DNA from: Haemophilus haemolyticus
GTDB lineage: Bacteria; Pseudomonadota; Gammaproteobacteria; Enterobacterales; Pasteurellaceae
Length of the DNA: 64,000 nt
Reading direction: 5' to 3'
NCBI RefSeq assembly: GCF_003493605.1
Contig: NZ_QQKA01000008.1
Span: 1 to 64,000, forward strand
Of the stretch, positions 18,879-32,867 are shown one piece after another (position 1 is the first letter of the stretch; every line of letters starts with the position of its first letter). The position numbers and the translations under genes were made by a program. The notes beneath the pieces are model-generated. The model searched no databases, was not told the origin of the DNA, and saw only the letters and a list, made by a program, of their open reading frames with translations.

Positions 18879-18926
18879 ATTATATTTTAATACTTACTTT
18901 TGAGAAGTACTTACATAAACGTAAGT
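18879..18926. promoter_or_regulatory. Divergent promoter and HxlR-type operator
   Basis: The perfect inverted repeat ACTTAC-ATAAAC-GTAAGT lies at 18909-18926, and TACTTAC occurs at 18891-18897 and again at 18908-18914. On the minus strand a -10 box TATAAT (18879-18884) serves the qorB-like gene, and the repeats cover its -35 zone. The layout suggests repression of both directions by the HxlR protein. Confidence 0.7.
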
Positions 18927-18980
18927 TTTGGGATTTTTTTTAAAATAAATTTTAACCTGTTGATTTTTAAGGAATTAAAA

Positions 18981-19340
18981 ATGGAAAAAAATTTAAATCG
19001 TGGGAATATTCTGGCTTCAGCTTGCCCTTCTCGCCAAATTTTGCAGCATTTAACCAGTCGTTGGGGCGCATTGGTATTAGTAAGTTTACATTCAGGCACC
19101 AAGCGTTTTAGTGAACTTCGTCGTGCGATTGATGGTGTGAGTGAGCGTATGTTGACTAAAACCTTGCAGGAATTGGAGGCTGATGGCATGTTAATTCGTA
19201 AATCCTATAATACCGTGCCACCGCAAGTGGATTACACATTAACAGAATTTGGGACAGAAGCATCTAATAAGATGTTTGAGTTGGTGGATTGGTTGGAAAC
19301 AAATTTGACAGGAATTTTGGCTGCAACAAAAAAACATTAA
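18981..19340 (+). CDS. HxlR-family redox-type regulator (YtfH-like)
   Basis: 119 residues from ATG at 18981, chosen because AAGGAAT lies 9-12 bases upstream; the reading frame is open further upstream but that part has no family similarity. The winged-helix HxlR domain covers nearly the whole protein ([22 protein letters not shown], then [26 protein letters not shown]). The single N-terminal cysteine (ACPSR) matches the redox-sensing Cys of QorR/HypR/YodB relatives. It probably senses quinones or electrophiles and controls the divergent reductase gene. Confidence 0.9.
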   Translation: MEKNLNRGNILASACPSRQILQHLTSRWGALVLVSLHSGTKRFSELRRAIDGVSERMLTKTLQELEADGMLIRKSYNTVPPQVDYTLTEFGTEASNKMFELVDWLETNLTGILAATKKH

Positions 19341-19396
19341 GGAAATCTACCGCACTTTTAAGTAAAATAGCGCAATTTTCCAAAGAGACAATAAAT

Positions 19397-20008
19397 ATGA
19401 AAGCCAAATTAGTCAGTTTACTTGCGCAAGCAAATATAAAAATAAGTGATCAACAAATTCAGCAGCTTATTGATCTGGTCAATTTACTCAATAAATGGAA
19501 TAAAGCTTATAACTTAACCTCTGTACGTGATCCGCAAGAAATGTTAGTCAAACATATTTTAGATAGTCTTGTAGTAAGTCCTTATTTACAGGGTGATCGT
19601 TTTATTGATGTCGGTACTGGCCCTGGATTGCCTGGTTTACCTTTGGCAATTATTAATCCTTCCAAACAATTTGTCCTCTTAGATAGCTTAGGCAAGCGCA
19701 TTAGTTTTATTCGAAATACTATACGTGAGCTTGGACTAACTAATGTAATCCCTGTTTTAAGTCGAGTAGAAGAATACCAACCTGAAGATAAATTTGATGG
19801 TGTATTAAGTCGTGCTTTTGCTTCGTTAAAAGATATGACAGATTGGTGTCATCATTTACCAAAAGAAAATGGATATTTTTATGCATTAAAAGGTATTTAT
19901 CAGGAAGATGAAATTAATGAATTGAATGAAAAATATACTATTCAAGAAGTGATTGAATTACATGTTCCAGAACTTATAGGTGAACGACATTTAATCGTTT
20001 TGCGTTAA
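19397..20008 (+). CDS. rsmG: 16S rRNA 7-methylguanosine (G527) methyltransferase RsmG (GidB)
   Basis: 203 residues from ATG at 19397. The SAM-binding loop is [17 protein letters not shown], and the N-terminal [15 protein letters not shown] is the family signature. It methylates G527 of 16S rRNA; loss gives low-level streptomycin resistance in other bacteria. It lies between the mnmG segment and the atp operon, the ancestral order seen in E. coli but with the qorB/ytfH pair inserted. Confidence 0.97.
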   Translation: MKAKLVSLLAQANIKISDQQIQQLIDLVNLLNKWNKAYNLTSVRDPQEMLVKHILDSLVVSPYLQGDRFIDVGTGPGLPGLPLAIINPSKQFVLLDSLGKRISFIRNTIRELGLTNVIPVLSRVEEYQPEDKFDGVLSRAFASLKDMTDWCHHLPKENGYFYALKGIYQEDEINELNEKYTIQEVIELHVPELIGERHLIVLR

Positions 20009-20036
20009 ATAGTTACAATTTTGTAAAAAAATTTCT

Positions 20037-20062
20037 AAAAGTGTGATTTATATAACACTTTT
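20037..20062 (+). terminator. Weak terminator after rsmG
   Basis: AAAAGTGT (20037-20044) pairs with ACACTTTT (20055-20062) around a 10-nt loop and is followed by TATGTGTTTTT. It is modest, so some readthrough into atp is possible. Confidence 0.6.
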
Positions 20063-20076
20063 TATGTGTTTTTAAG

Positions 20077-20104
20077 TTGAATCTAAAGCCAGCAAAGGTA
20101 TAAT
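20077..20104 (+). promoter_or_regulatory. atp operon promoter
   Basis: TTGAAT (20077-20082) and TATAAT (20099-20104) are spaced by 16 bp, 27 bp before the first atpI start codon. Confidence 0.8.
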
Positions 20105-20130
20105 CAGCGGGCTAAAATTATTTTGTAAAA

Positions 20131-20508
20131 GTGATGTCGCGCATTTTATCTCACGCTAAAAAAAACTACAGAAAAGCTATTGTTATTGAGAGTCTTTTGC
20201 TTGTAGTTTTTTATTTGCTTATTTATGGATGGCAACGCCAAAGTGCGGTAGATTTTAGCTATGGTTTTTTTAGTGCCTTTTTGCCTTTTTGTACATTTAT
20301 ATTTATCATTTTTTACAGAAAACAAAATTTTTCAACAAAACTGACCGCACTTTATCGTGCTGAAGCAATAAAGTTTATTTTAACGATGGTTTTTATCATT
20401 ATTGCCATCAAATGGTTATTCGTTATCAATTTTATTGCGTTTTTTGTTGGTTTTTTATTGGCATTAGTGCTGAATAATATTATTCCACTTATTCTCAATA
20501 AAATTTAA
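20131..20508 (+). CDS. atpI: ATP synthase accessory protein AtpI
   Basis: 125 residues with four hydrophobic segments, first in the atp operon as in other gammaproteobacteria. AtpI helps assemble the c-ring. The start is GTG at 20131 or the adjacent in-frame ATG at 20134; the two differ by one residue. Two uptake signals in opposite orientation lie inside the gene (about 20240 and 20344), unusual for so short a coding region. Confidence 0.92.
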   Translation: MMSRILSHAKKNYRKAIVIESLLLVVFYLLIYGWQRQSAVDFSYGFFSAFLPFCTFIFIIFYRKQNFSTKLTALYRAEAIKFILTMVFIIIAIKWLFVINFIAFFVGFLLALVLNNIIPLILNKI

Positions 20509-21339
<831 letters not shown>

Positions 21340-21357
21340 TTTTTATTTTTTATTTAA

Positions 21358-21642
<285 letters not shown>

Positions 21643-21680
21643 TAAACAACAAATTTCCTAATTAACGAAGGAGGTATGTT

Positions 21681-22151
21681 GTGAATATTAATGCAACATT
21701 AATTGGTCAAACCATCGCCTTTATTATTTTTGTATGGTTTTGTGTGAAATTTGTTTGGCCACCAATTATTAATGCGATTGAAACACGTCAAAGCCAAATT
21801 GCGAACGCTTTAGCGTCAGCTGAAGCAGCTAAAAAAGAGCAAGCAGATACGAAAAATCTTGTTGAACAAGAACTTTCAGCTGCAAAAGTACAAGCTCAAG
21901 ACATTTTAGATGCTGCGAATAAACGTCGCAATGAAGTATTAGACGAAGTGAAGGCAGAAGCCGAAGAACTAAAAGCAAAAATTATTGCTCAAGGTTATGC
22001 AGAAGTAGAAGCAGAACGTAAACGTGTTCAAGAAGAATTACGTCTTAAAGTGGCTTCATTGGCAGTGGCTGGTGCTGAGAAAATTGTGGGTCGTTCTATT
22101 GACGAAGCGGCAAACAATGACATTATTGATAAATTAGTTGCAGAGTTATAA
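21681..22151 (+). CDS. atpF: ATP synthase subunit b
   Basis: 156 residues from GTG at 21681, with AAGGAGG upstream. One N-terminal membrane helix is followed by a long charged coiled coil (about 30-140) forming the peripheral stalk. Confidence 0.98.
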   Translation: MNINATLIGQTIAFIIFVWFCVKFVWPPIINAIETRQSQIANALASAEAAKKEQADTKNLVEQELSAAKVQAQDILDAANKRRNEVLDEVKAEAEELKAKIIAQGYAEVEAERKRVQEELRLKVASLAVAGAEKIVGRSIDEAANNDIIDKLVAEL

Positions 22152-22163
22152 GAGGCTTAGCTT

Positions 22164-22697
22164 ATGTCAGAATTAACTACAATAGCTCGCCCTTATGCAA
22201 AAGCTGCATTTGACTTTGCCATTGAACAAAGTGCGGTCGAAAAATGGACTGAAATGTTAGGTTTTGCTGCAGCCGTAGCTGAAGATGAAACGGTAAAAGC
22301 TTACTTAAGTAGTTCTCTTTCTGCACAGAAATTAGCTGATACAGTAATTTCTATTTGTGGCGAACAATTGGATCAATATGGGCAAAATCTTATTCGGTTA
22401 ATGGCTGAAAATAAGCGTTTGAGTGCTATTCCTGCGGTGTTTGAAGAATTTAAACATCACGTAGAGGAACACCAAGCTATTGCAGAAGTTGAAGTAACGT
22501 CTGCGCAACCATTGAATGCAACACAAATCGAAAAAATTGCAGCTGCAATGGAAAAAAGATTAGCTCGCAAAGTGAAATTAAATTGCAACGTGGATAACGC
22601 ACTTATTGCTGGTGTGATTATTCGTACTGAAGACTTTGTGATTGACGGAAGTAGCCGTGGGCAACTTACTCGTCTCGCAAACGAGTTGCAATTATAA
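22164..22697 (+). CDS. atpH: ATP synthase subunit delta
   Basis: 177 residues. It links the stalk b subunits to the F1 head. N-terminal [14 protein letters not shown] and C-terminal [20 protein letters not shown] are the family signatures. It is 12 bp after atpF and 12 bp before atpA. An uptake signal lies near 22229. Confidence 0.98.
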   Translation: MSELTTIARPYAKAAFDFAIEQSAVEKWTEMLGFAAAVAEDETVKAYLSSSLSAQKLADTVISICGEQLDQYGQNLIRLMAENKRLSAIPAVFEEFKHHVEEHQAIAEVEVTSAQPLNATQIEKIAAAMEKRLARKVKLNCNVDNALIAGVIIRTEDFVIDGSSRGQLTRLANELQL

Positions 22698-22709
22698 GAG
22701 GAATACAAG

Positions 22710-24251
22710 ATGCAACTAAATTCAACTGAAATTAGTGAATTGATTAAAAAACGCATCGCTCAATTCGACGTGGTCAGTGAAGCGCGTAATACAGGGACAA
22801 TTGTTTCTGTAAGCGATGGTATTATTCGCATCCACGGTTTAAGCGATGTGATGCAAGGTGAAATGATCGCCTTACCAGGTAATCGTTATGCGATGGCACT
22901 TAACCTTGAACGCGATTCTGTTGGTGCTGTAGTTATGGGACCTTACGCAGATTTAGCGGAAGGTATGGAAGTTCAATGTACAGGTCGTATTCTTGAAGTA
23001 CCAGTTGGTCGTGGTTTATTAGGTCGTGTAGTTAATACGCTTGGTCAACCAATCGATGGTAAAGGCGAAATTGAAAATGATGGTTTCTCACCAGTAGAAG
23101 TTATTGCTCCAGGTGTTATCGATCGTCGTTCTGTTGATCAACCTGTTCAAACCGGTTATAAAGCCGTTGACTCAATGGTGCCAATCGGCCGTGGTCAACG
23201 TGAATTAATCATCGGTGACCGTCAAACTGGTAAAACTGCGTTAGCAATCGACGCTATTATTAACCAACGTAATTCAGGTATTAAATGTATCTATGTTGCG
23301 ATTGGTCAAAAAGCCTCTACTATCGCAAACGTCGTGCGTAAATTAGAAGAACATGGTGCGCTTTCAAATACTATCGTGGTAGCTGCATCAGCATCTGAAT
23401 CAGCAGCGTTACAATATTTAGCACCTTATGCTGGTTGTGCGATGGGTGAATATTTCCGTGATCGCGGTGAAGATGCGTTAATTGTTTATGATGATTTATC
23501 AAAACAAGCCGTAGCTTATCGTCAAATTTCATTATTATTACGCCGTCCACCAGGTCGTGAAGCCTATCCAGGTGATGTATTCTATTTACATTCTCGTTTA
23601 CTAGAACGTGCTTCTCGTGTAAACGAAGATTACGTAGAAAAATTTACTAAAGGTGAAGTGAAAGGAAAAACTGGTTCTTTAACCGCACTTCCTATTATTG
23701 AAACCCAAGCTGGTGACGTTTCTGCGTTTGTTCCAACCAACGTAATTTCTATTACTGATGGTCAGATCTTCTTAGAATCTAACTTGTTTAACTCAGGTAT
23801 TCGTCCTGCGGTAAACCCAGGTATTTCGGTATCTCGTGTTGGTGGTTCAGCGCAAACTAAAGTTATCAAGAAATTAGCGGGTGGTATTCGTACCGCGCTA
23901 GCTCAATATCGTGAATTAGCAGCGTTTGCACAGTTTGCATCAGATCTTGATGATGCGACTCGTAAGCAACTTTCTCACGGTGAAAAAGTAACTGAATTAT
24001 TAAAACAAAAACAATTTGCTCCATTATCTGTTGCAGAACAAGCGGTTGTATTGTTTGCTGTTGAATTTGGTTATTTGGATGACGTGGAATTATCAAAAAT
24101 TGCAAGTTTTGAGACCGCACTTTTAGATTATTCTAACCGTAATCACGCTGAGTTTATGCAAGAGCTTACTAAAACCGGTAACTATAATGACGAAATCAAA
24201 GATACATTAAAAGGTATTTTAGATAGTTTTAAAGCGAATAGTGCTTGGTAG
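22710..24251 (+). CDS. atpA: ATP synthase subunit alpha
   Basis: 513 residues, full length. The P-loop GDRQTGKT lies near residues 169-176, with the arginine-finger region SISRVGG-like [11 protein letters not shown] near 370. It is the non-catalytic nucleotide-binding subunit of F1. Two uptake signals (about 23683 and 24114) lie within the gene. Confidence 0.99.
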   Translation: MQLNSTEISELIKKRIAQFDVVSEARNTGTIVSVSDGIIRIHGLSDVMQGEMIALPGNRYAMALNLERDSVGAVVMGPYADLAEGMEVQCTGRILEVPVGRGLLGRVVNTLGQPIDGKGEIENDGFSPVEVIAPGVIDRRSVDQPVQTGYKAVDSMVPIGRGQRELIIGDRQTGKTALAIDAIINQRNSGIKCIYVAIGQKASTIANVVRKLEEHGALSNTIVVAASASESAALQYLAPYAGCAMGEYFRDRGEDALIVYDDLSKQAVAYRQISLLLRRPPGREAYPGDVFYLHSRLLERASRVNEDYVEKFTKGEVKGKTGSLTALPIIETQAGDVSAFVPTNVISITDGQIFLESNLFNSGIRPAVNPGISVSRVGGSAQTKVIKKLAGGIRTALAQYRELAAFAQFASDLDDATRKQLSHGEKVTELLKQKQFAPLSVAEQAVVLFAVEFGYLDDVELSKIASFETALLDYSNRNHAEFMQELTKTGNYNDEIKDTLKGILDSFKANSAW

Positions 24252-24266
24252 TAACGGAGAGATAAG

Positions 24267-26526
<2,260 letters not shown>

Positions 26527-26556
26527 TCACTTCAAGTCATTTGAAGGAGAACAAAA

Positions 26557-26985
26557 ATGGCGACATTTAATTTAACAATAGTAAGCGCAGAGCGAAAAAT
26601 CTTTGAAGGTGAAGTAAAACAAATCCAAGCAACAGGTGTTGAGGGGGAATTAGGCATTCTCCTTGGACACACCCCATTGTTAACGGCAATTAAGCCAGGG
26701 ATTGTTAAATTTACCCTTCAAGATGGAAATGAAGAAGTTATCTATGTTTCCGGTGGTTTTTTAGAGGTTCAACCAAATATTGTTACGGTACTAGCAGATG
26801 TTGCTATCCGTGGTAGTGAATTAGATGCTAATCGTATTCGCGAAGCAAAACGTAAAGCTGAAGAGAACATTGTATCTCATGCATCAGATGTAGATCATGA
26901 TTTACTGGTTGCGAAACTTTCTAAAGAGTTAGCAAAACTTCGAGCTTATGAATTGACTGAAAAACTCTTGAAAACAAGACGGTAA
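26557..26985 (+). CDS. atpC: ATP synthase subunit epsilon
   Basis: 142 residues. N-terminal beta sandwich ([36 protein letters not shown]) and C-terminal helical hairpin, which can inhibit ATP hydrolysis. It is the last gene of the operon, before an uptake-signal terminator. Confidence 0.98.
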   Translation: MATFNLTIVSAERKIFEGEVKQIQATGVEGELGILLGHTPLLTAIKPGIVKFTLQDGNEEVIYVSGGFLEVQPNIVTVLADVAIRGSELDANRIREAKRKAEENIVSHASDVDHDLLVAKLSKELAKLRAYELTEKLLKTRR

Positions 26986-26987
26986 TA

Positions 26988-27020
26988 AAAAAGTGCGGTG
27001 AATTTTCACCGCACTTTTTG
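26988..27020. terminator. Bidirectional inverted uptake-signal terminator after atpC
   Basis: AAAAAGTGCGGTGAA pairs with TTCACCGCACTTTTT, with two perfect uptake signals facing each other over a very short loop. Runs of A and T on the two sides let it stop both atpC and the convergent lipoprotein gene. Confidence 0.9.
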
Positions 27021-27029
27021 TTTGTTTCC

Positions 27030-27893
27030 TTAAAGAAATTTTACATAGTTACTTTGCTTAAATTCTGGTTTAAATAATTCTTCTAGTTGCCCAAAATAGA
27101 GCAATAAATCCTGCTCTCCTGCTGCGTAAGGGGCGATTTCATAGACATCATAAATAAAATGTACACCTCTAGAATCTAAGTAAATATTGTTCGATAAATT
27201 AAAACTATCGACTCCAATAATAGGTTCATATTCCTTATTGCTATTATTATATTGCTCCCATAAAAGTGTTTTTACTTTCGGTAAATCTTTTTCATTAAAT
27301 AAATCATTTAATGTCAAAATATGGCGTGTAGTTAGATCAATCGTGAAATAGCGATTACCTTCTATTCCATGAGCACCGCCTTCATAGTCATAAAAACTAA
27401 TAGAAAAGGTTGCAAGTTTTTCTTTTTGTCCGACAAAATTTGTCCACATGGAATGAGAAATACCAAGAGATGGTGTTTCTTTTACTTCTTTTTTATCTTC
27501 CTCAAAAGCTGTTTGATAACGTGCTACAAATTGTTCACGAGAAATATTTTTCGTTTCTTCGTTTTCAGTCAATTTTTTCCACAATAGATCATTAAGCCAA
27601 TCAATATTAGTTTTTATTGTTGAAATTGAATACTCAATTTTGGTTTCTTCAGGCTGGTAATCTTCTTTTGATTTAGGATGTTTAATAATTTCAGATTGAT
27701 TAAATATTTCATCATTTTCCACAAAAATTGCGGGGACTGTTTTTTCTATTTGCTCTTTTAATTTAGTATTTTCAGCACTGAGTTGTGCTACTGTTTGATT
27801 TAGTTGTTTTATTTTTGCTTCAGTATCTTTATCTTGGCAGCCTGCGAGTAATATGACAGAACTAATTAATGCAGCAACGAGCGTTTTTTTCAT
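27030..27893 (-). CDS. Predicted lipoprotein with RsiV-like (DUF3298) domain
   Basis: 287 residues. The N-terminus is a lipoprotein signal with lipobox LLAGC (Cys19), followed by a short coiled coil (about 25-50). The C-terminal half has the DUF3298/RsiV-type pattern: YDYEGGAHGIEGNRYFTIDLTTRHILTLNDLF, then YDVYEIAPYAAGEQDLLLYF. The domain is found in cell-envelope proteins such as RsiV, PdaC and other lipoproteins that bind cell-wall ligands or lysozyme. The function here is unknown. It lies just downstream of selB on the same strand, 18 bp away. Confidence 0.85.
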   Translation of the reverse strand: MKKTLVAALISSVILLAGCQDKDTEAKIKQLNQTVAQLSAENTKLKEQIEKTVPAIFVENDEIFNQSEIIKHPKSKEDYQPEETKIEYSISTIKTNIDWLNDLLWKKLTENEETKNISREQFVARYQTAFEEDKKEVKETPSLGISHSMWTNFVGQKEKLATFSISFYDYEGGAHGIEGNRYFTIDLTTRHILTLNDLFNEKDLPKVKTLLWEQYNNSNKEYEPIIGVDSFNLSNNIYLDSRGVHFIYDVYEIAPYAAGEQDLLLYFGQLEELFKPEFKQSNYVKFL

Positions 27894-27911
27894 ACTCTTT
27901 TCCTTTTTAAA

Positions 27912-29771
27912 TCATAAATCAAAAACATTCTTATCGCGCAGAATATGGTCATTGCCTTTGCGACGCAAAAATCCCATTCGGTCGAAATATTCCATCAGTT
28001 GAACGGTAAGTTTGCGCCCGAAATTCAATTTATCACGTATTTCATTTACTGAAACTTTACCTTGTTCTTCCGCTATTTGTTTGATGAGTCTTGCATAAGC
28101 ATAGATGGTTTCAGTTAAGAAAAATCTATCTTTCACGATTGGCGTGAGGTAACCAAGTTTCCCCGATTTATACATAAAATTACGCATAATTGATTCATCA
28201 ATAGCGAGTGCATTTGCCATATCGCGCACCCAAATTGCTTGACCATTTGCTTTTTCAAACTCGTTTAATACATCCGTCCAACGTGATTTTTCTTCAGTAT
28301 TAAACTGAATTTTATGCTCTGGTAGATGAATCCAGCCACGCGTTTGTTGTAATCGTCCATCATCAAGCATTTCATCGATAAAATGATGAATTAGATTTTC
28401 TGGCTGGTTCAATGTTGCCATTCGATATAATCTGGCTTTGCTTACACCAAGTTGATCATTATGTTGCTCGTGATAGGTATTAAGCGCGGTTAAAATTTGC
28501 TGCGTTTTTTCTTGTACGTAATTAGTATTAAAACACCAATCTTGATAACATACAGCGTCCCGCTCAGCGAGTGCTTTATCTAATTGCAAGGAAGTCAGTT
28601 GTTCCGTCCACATTAATTGGCGTGCTGTTGTCGCCTTATGTTGAAGGGTAAGAGCAATACGTTGCGAAGCATTCTCTGCCAATGCTAAATTGGCTAAGAA
28701 ATTTAACCGAACTTCAGTACGTTTATGACGTTTTGGCGAGTTAATTTCCAATACTCTTGCGCCGGCAATTAAGGTTTTTGTATCGCCACTGCGTAAAATA
28801 AGTTTGTCTCCGAAAGACAAGAATAATGGTGAATCTAATATGATTTCAGCCAAAGTGCGGTCATTTTTAGCGGCATTTTTTCCCTGTAATAAGGTGAGCT
28901 TACCCGTAGTGCGACTCGCGCCGTGATAAATATGCACAGGTTGGCTTTCATTTAATGGTATTTCAGCCAAAATTTGTACACTAATGCGATCTGTTGGTGG
29001 GAGGGGTTCATCCTGCAATAACCAATCGCCTCGTTTCATTGGTGTGCGGTCTAAATCAGCATTTAAATTTAACGCTAAACGTTGCCCCGCAATACCTTGT
29101 TCGCTTGATGTATTTTGTGCGTGAATCGCTTTTATACGAACTTTCTGTCCTGTGGAAAGATAAATTTCATCGTTGACTTTCACTGTTCCTGAAAAGGCTG
29201 TGCCTGTCACGACGGTACCCGCTCCTTTTACGCTGAATACTCGGTCTATTGCATAGCGGAAAGGTTTCTGGGTATCAGATAATTCAGGTAGATTCGCTAA
29301 GTAATGACGTAATTCACTAATTCCTTGTCCCGTTTCTGCAGAGGTAACGAAGTAATTAGCATCACGTAAAAAACTATAATTTTGTTTAATTGCTTGGATT
29401 AACGATTCAATTTGCTCTGGATTTGTACGATCTGCTTTTGTGATGACAACAATAATTTCGTGGAATTGAAGTTGGCGTAAGATTGCTAAGTGTTCTTTCG
29501 TTTGCGCTGCAATACCTTCATCCGCAGCCACAATTAACATTGCATAATGCACACCACCTAAACCCGCCAGCATATTTGACAAGAATTTCTCGTGCCCAGG
29601 TACATCAATAAAGCCAAGTACTTTGTTTTCTAAAGGCAGATAGGCGTACCCCAAATCAATGGTCATCCCGCGTTTTTTTTCTTCTGGTAAATGCGCGGTA
29701 CTTGTACCAGTTAATGCTTTTAATAATGCTGTTTTGCCGTGATCAACGTGACCTGAAGTAACAATAATCAT
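27912..29771 (-). CDS. selB: Selenocysteine-specific elongation factor SelB
   Basis: 619 residues, full length. The GTPase G1 loop [14 protein letters not shown] lies at 7-20, with G3 DVPGHEKFL and G4 ITKAD. EF-Tu-like domains follow, and the C-terminal third consists of winged-helix domains that bind the SECIS hairpin of selenoprotein mRNAs. It delivers Sec-tRNA to UGA codons. Its start overlaps the selA stop by 4 bp, so the pair is co-translated. Confidence 0.98.
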   Translation of the reverse strand: MIIVTSGHVDHGKTALLKALTGTSTAHLPEEKKRGMTIDLGYAYLPLENKVLGFIDVPGHEKFLSNMLAGLGGVHYAMLIVAADEGIAAQTKEHLAILRQLQFHEIIVVITKADRTNPEQIESLIQAIKQNYSFLRDANYFVTSAETGQGISELRHYLANLPELSDTQKPFRYAIDRVFSVKGAGTVVTGTAFSGTVKVNDEIYLSTGQKVRIKAIHAQNTSSEQGIAGQRLALNLNADLDRTPMKRGDWLLQDEPLPPTDRISVQILAEIPLNESQPVHIYHGASRTTGKLTLLQGKNAAKNDRTLAEIILDSPLFLSFGDKLILRSGDTKTLIAGARVLEINSPKRHKRTEVRLNFLANLALAENASQRIALTLQHKATTARQLMWTEQLTSLQLDKALAERDAVCYQDWCFNTNYVQEKTQQILTALNTYHEQHNDQLGVSKARLYRMATLNQPENLIHHFIDEMLDDGRLQQTRGWIHLPEHKIQFNTEEKSRWTDVLNEFEKANGQAIWVRDMANALAIDESIMRNFMYKSGKLGYLTPIVKDRFFLTETIYAYARLIKQIAEEQGKVSVNEIRDKLNFGRKLTVQLMEYFDRMGFLRRKGNDHILRDKNVFDL

Positions 29772-31153
29772 AGTTCATCCAATGTATTTAATAATGTTTC
29801 AATATCTGCAAGGCTACGTAAGTCTAGCCAAATTTTTCCATTTTCCATTCGCCCAATAATAGGTTGAGAAAGTTGTTTAAAACGAGCTGAAAGTGCGGAA
29901 AGTTTTACGTTTGTTTTTTCTGCAATAGTAACAGCCACAGAAGGGATTCTTTCCATTGGTTGTGAGCCACTACCGATTTGTGCCTGGCTATCTTCAATTT
30001 GAATTTCAAATTGTGAATTCAAGCAAGATTCTAACCGCTCTTTTAGACGCGTAGCATTTATTTTGAGTTGTTCTAATGGTTGCGTGAGTAAGCGCAGAGT
30101 TGGTAATTTTTCAGTTAATTTTTCAGGATTTAAATATAAACGTAATGTGGCTTCTAAGCCGGCTAAAATGACTTTATCGCAACGTAATGCACGCTTGAGA
30201 GGATGGGCTTGTAATTGTTCGATCCATTCTTTTTTACCCACAATAATGCCTGCTTGCACGCCACCAAGCAATTTATCGCCAGAGAAAGAGACCAAATCCA
30301 CACCTTGTGCGACTTTTTCTTGCACGGTTGGTTCTTTTGGTAAACCATATTGGCTTAAATCAACTAATGCGCCGCTGCCTAAATCAGTGACTACGGGTAC
30401 ATTCATTTCTTGACCTAGTTCCGCAAGCTCTTCTTCTGAAACTGAAGAGGTAAAACCACAAATTTGATAATTGCTGCTATGCACTTTCATTAAAAAAGCC
30501 GTATTTTCAGTGATAGCATTACGATAATCTTTCAGATGGGTACGATTAGTGGTGCCCACTTCCACTAAATAGCATCCAGCTTGTTCCATAATATCTGGAA
30601 TACGAAATGCGCCGCCGATTTCAATTAATTCGCCACGAGAAATAATTACTTCTTTACCTTGAGCAAATGTTGCCAGCATTAACAATACCGCAGCCGCGTT
30701 GTTATTCACTATACAGGCAGCTTCAGCACCTGTGAGTTTGCATAATAATTCACTGATGTAATTATCGCGATGACTACGCTTACCTTCATCTAAATCATAT
30801 TCAAGCGAAACATTTTTTTGCATCGCAGAAAGCACAGCCTGTTGTGCTGCTTCAGACCAAAGTGCCCGCCCAAGATTTGTGTGTAACACCGTACCAGTCA
30901 GATTATGCACAGCTTTGATTTGTACTTGGTTTTGTTTTTGTAAGTGAGAATGAATTTCTACAAAAGTGCGGTCAAAATTGGAAAAATATTCAGGAAGTTG
31001 ATTATTTTTTTGAATAAATTGACGAGCTTGCGTTAATAATTCTCGACACGTTACCACGACGGCAGTGTGACCAAATTCGGTAATGAGTTGTAAGCCTTGA
31101 GGTGTTTTGAGAATTTTATCAACGGAAGGAAGTTGTTGAAAAAGTGCGGTCAT
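29768..31153 (-). CDS. selA: L-seryl-tRNA(Sec) selenium transferase SelA
   Basis: 461 residues. This PLP enzyme turns Ser-tRNA(Sec) into Sec-tRNA(Sec). The PLP lysine is in [14 protein letters not shown], with [12 protein letters not shown] before it. It is divergent from selC 70 bp away, so the complete tRNA-side selenocysteine set is clustered here. Two uptake signals lie inside the gene (about 30964 and 31141). Confidence 0.98.
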   Translation of the reverse strand: MTALFQQLPSVDKILKTPQGLQLITEFGHTAVVVTCRELLTQARQFIQKNNQLPEYFSNFDRTFVEIHSHLQKQNQVQIKAVHNLTGTVLHTNLGRALWSEAAQQAVLSAMQKNVSLEYDLDEGKRSHRDNYISELLCKLTGAEAACIVNNNAAAVLLMLATFAQGKEVIISRGELIEIGGAFRIPDIMEQAGCYLVEVGTTNRTHLKDYRNAITENTAFLMKVHSSNYQICGFTSSVSEEELAELGQEMNVPVVTDLGSGALVDLSQYGLPKEPTVQEKVAQGVDLVSFSGDKLLGGVQAGIIVGKKEWIEQLQAHPLKRALRCDKVILAGLEATLRLYLNPEKLTEKLPTLRLLTQPLEQLKINATRLKERLESCLNSQFEIQIEDSQAQIGSGSQPMERIPSVAVTIAEKTNVKLSALSARFKQLSQPIIGRMENGKIWLDLRSLADIETLLNTLDEL

Positions 31154-31223
31154 TTTTGAATCCGTTTAAAATAACGTTGAATTGCCGATTAATTTACGCT
31201 AAAGTAACTGCAATTTCAACCAC

Positions 31224-31318
31224 GGAGGGGCGTCATCTCCGGTGAGGTGGCAGGATTTCAAATCCTGTTGAGGACGCCAGCGTTCTTGGGTGGGTTCGAC
31301 TCCCATTCCCCTCCGCCA
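31224..31318 (+). tRNA. selC: tRNA-Sec (UCA anticodon)
   Basis: 95 nt, the length of bacterial selenocysteine tRNA, with the extra-long acceptor stem (GGAGGGGC at the 5' end pairing with CCCCTCC), long variable arm, anticodon TCA at 31258-31260, and encoded CCA at 31316-31318. It aligns along its whole length with E. coli selC. Its 3' end is the attachment site of the element that follows. Confidence 0.98.
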
Positions 31319-31379
31319 ATCCATATAAACCTACATAAATCCACGTAAATAATCCACCAGCAAAACTCAGTTAGAATAA

Positions 31380-32348
31380 GGCTTTATTCCTCTTGATGAA
31401 ATCGGACAAGGGGCAAGCAAAAAGCACGTAGAGCAAACCGCCTACACGTTATTTAATGGCGTGGGAAAAATACAAGGCGCAAAAGACGGTGGAAATAGAG
31501 AATTAAACCGCTGGCGCATTTTGGCATTTTCTACAGGCGAGCAAGATTTAGAGCTTTATTTAAAGCAAGACAATATCAAAACCAACGCAGGGCAATTAGT
31601 CCGCTTGTTAAATATCCCTATTACACCGTCTGGCACGTTTTATCATTTTGGCAATGGTAAAGCCCACGCTGACCATTTAAACGCAATGGCGAGACGTTAC
31701 TACGGCACAATGGGTAGAGCATGGATAGAATGGTTACTTGAAAATAAAAGTGCGGTAACGGTTGAATATGAGCGTTTAAGCGAACAATGGCAAGCGATGC
31801 TACCAAATGACGCAAGCTCACAAGTAAAACGAGTAGCGGGGCGATTTGCCATTTTAGAAACCGCTTTACAGCTGGCAGCGCATTTAACAGGCTGGGAAAC
31901 GAGCGAAAATAAAACCGCACTTCTGCATGGATTTAATGAATGGATAAATGAATATGGGCTATATTCTCGAGAAGAAAATCAAATCATTGAACAAGTGAAT
32001 GGCTGGCTTTTGCGTAATGGGGCGAGATTTTTAGATTTTCCTTTCAATCCGAACCAGAAAGAACCGAACGATACGGCAGGTTATCGCCAGTTAGCCGACA
32101 GTAAAGAACAGCAAGAGGGCGATAAATATTGGGTATTTCCGAAAGTTTATATTCAAGATGTCATTAAAGGCTTTAATGAAAAGCAGGCAAATGAAATCTT
32201 ATTGGGTGCAGGAATGTTAATACAAAGAAAAGAGAGAGGCCGTAAATACCTCAACCGTTTACCCAAAACAATAAGCGGAGGGAAAACTATCCGATGCTAT
32301 GTACTGGAAATCTTAAACGAGGACGAGGAAAGCGAAGATATAGAATAA
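31380..32348 (+). pseudogene. DUF927 helicase/primase-like protein, 5' end deleted
   Basis: The frame is open from 31380, just after a stop at 31377, and reads IPLDEIGQGASKK, a Walker B segment, then NGVGKIQGAKDGGNRELNRW and RILAFSTGE, typical of the DUF927 domain. The first possible start is GTG at 31461 (295 residues), after the Walker B motif. The Walker A half and any primase part are missing, cut off about 60 bp from selC. Family members are replication-type ATPases in satellites and islands. The C-terminal domain (about 200-290) is intact. Two uptake signals (31748-31756 and 31914-31922) lie inside. Confidence 0.8.
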
Positions 32349-32384
32349 AAAGCCTATTTTGAATAGGTGTAGGCTATCAATAAT

Positions 32385-32419
32385 AAAGAGCAGATCATAA
32401 TCGATTTGCTCTTTTTTTT
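32385..32419 (+). terminator. Terminator after the DUF927 remnant
   Basis: AAAGAGCA (32385-32392) pairs with TGCTCTTT (32407-32414), followed by a run of T. Confidence 0.8.
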
Positions 32420-32479
32420 ATTCCACTGACGGAAAGAACAAGAAAAATTTTTTCCGTGTGTAGATGAGTTAAAAAATAT

Positions 32480-32725
32480 TGGGCATTTTGGGCACGGAAA
32501 CAACAAAATATAGATATATCAATCATTTATAAAAAATAGCGTGCCCAAATTACCCCTTTCCGTGCCCAATTTTAGGGCTTCCGTGCCCAGTCAAAAAATA
32601 ACCAATTTACCATCGTGCCCAATTTGTGCCCAGCCGTGCCCAGTGCGTTGGGCACGAAAATCACATTTAAGTTATTGATTTTAAAGGTGCGTGCCCAAAT
32701 GCCCAGCGTGCCCAGCGTGCCCAGT
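32480..32725. repeat. CGTGCCCA iteron array, candidate element replication origin
   Basis: The octamer CGTGCCCA occurs in plus orientation at 32540, 32561, 32582, 32614, 32635, 32690, 32707 and 32716. It is inverted (TGGGCACG) at 32489 and 32649, with near-copies at 32625 and 32480. The first five plus-strand copies are 21, 21, 32 and 21 bp apart, i.e. two, two, three and two turns of the helix. An A/T-rich stretch follows (32724-32760). This is how iteron origins look, and P4-type satellites keep such iterons near their helicase-primase gene. Confidence 0.7.
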
Positions 32726-32810
32726 GTTTTTTAGTTATCTATACACTTTTTTATTTTTTAGGTGGTGGATAGCTCTGGTTGATCTATAGGTAAAACTTTA
32801 AATACTTTCA

Positions 32811-32838
32811 TTGCTTATATACTATTAACGAGTATAAT
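32811..32838 (+). promoter_or_regulatory. Promoter and operator of toxin-antitoxin unit 1
   Basis: TTGCTT (32811-32816) and TATAAT (32833-32838) are 16 bp apart. The inverted repeat TATACT/AGTATA (32818-32823 and 32831-32836) lies in the spacer and runs into the -10 box, a typical autorepression operator. The same pattern is found before unit 2 and before the ATPase gene. Confidence 0.75.
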
Positions 32839-32867
32839 AAATAAAAACTTAATAATGAGAATAAAAA

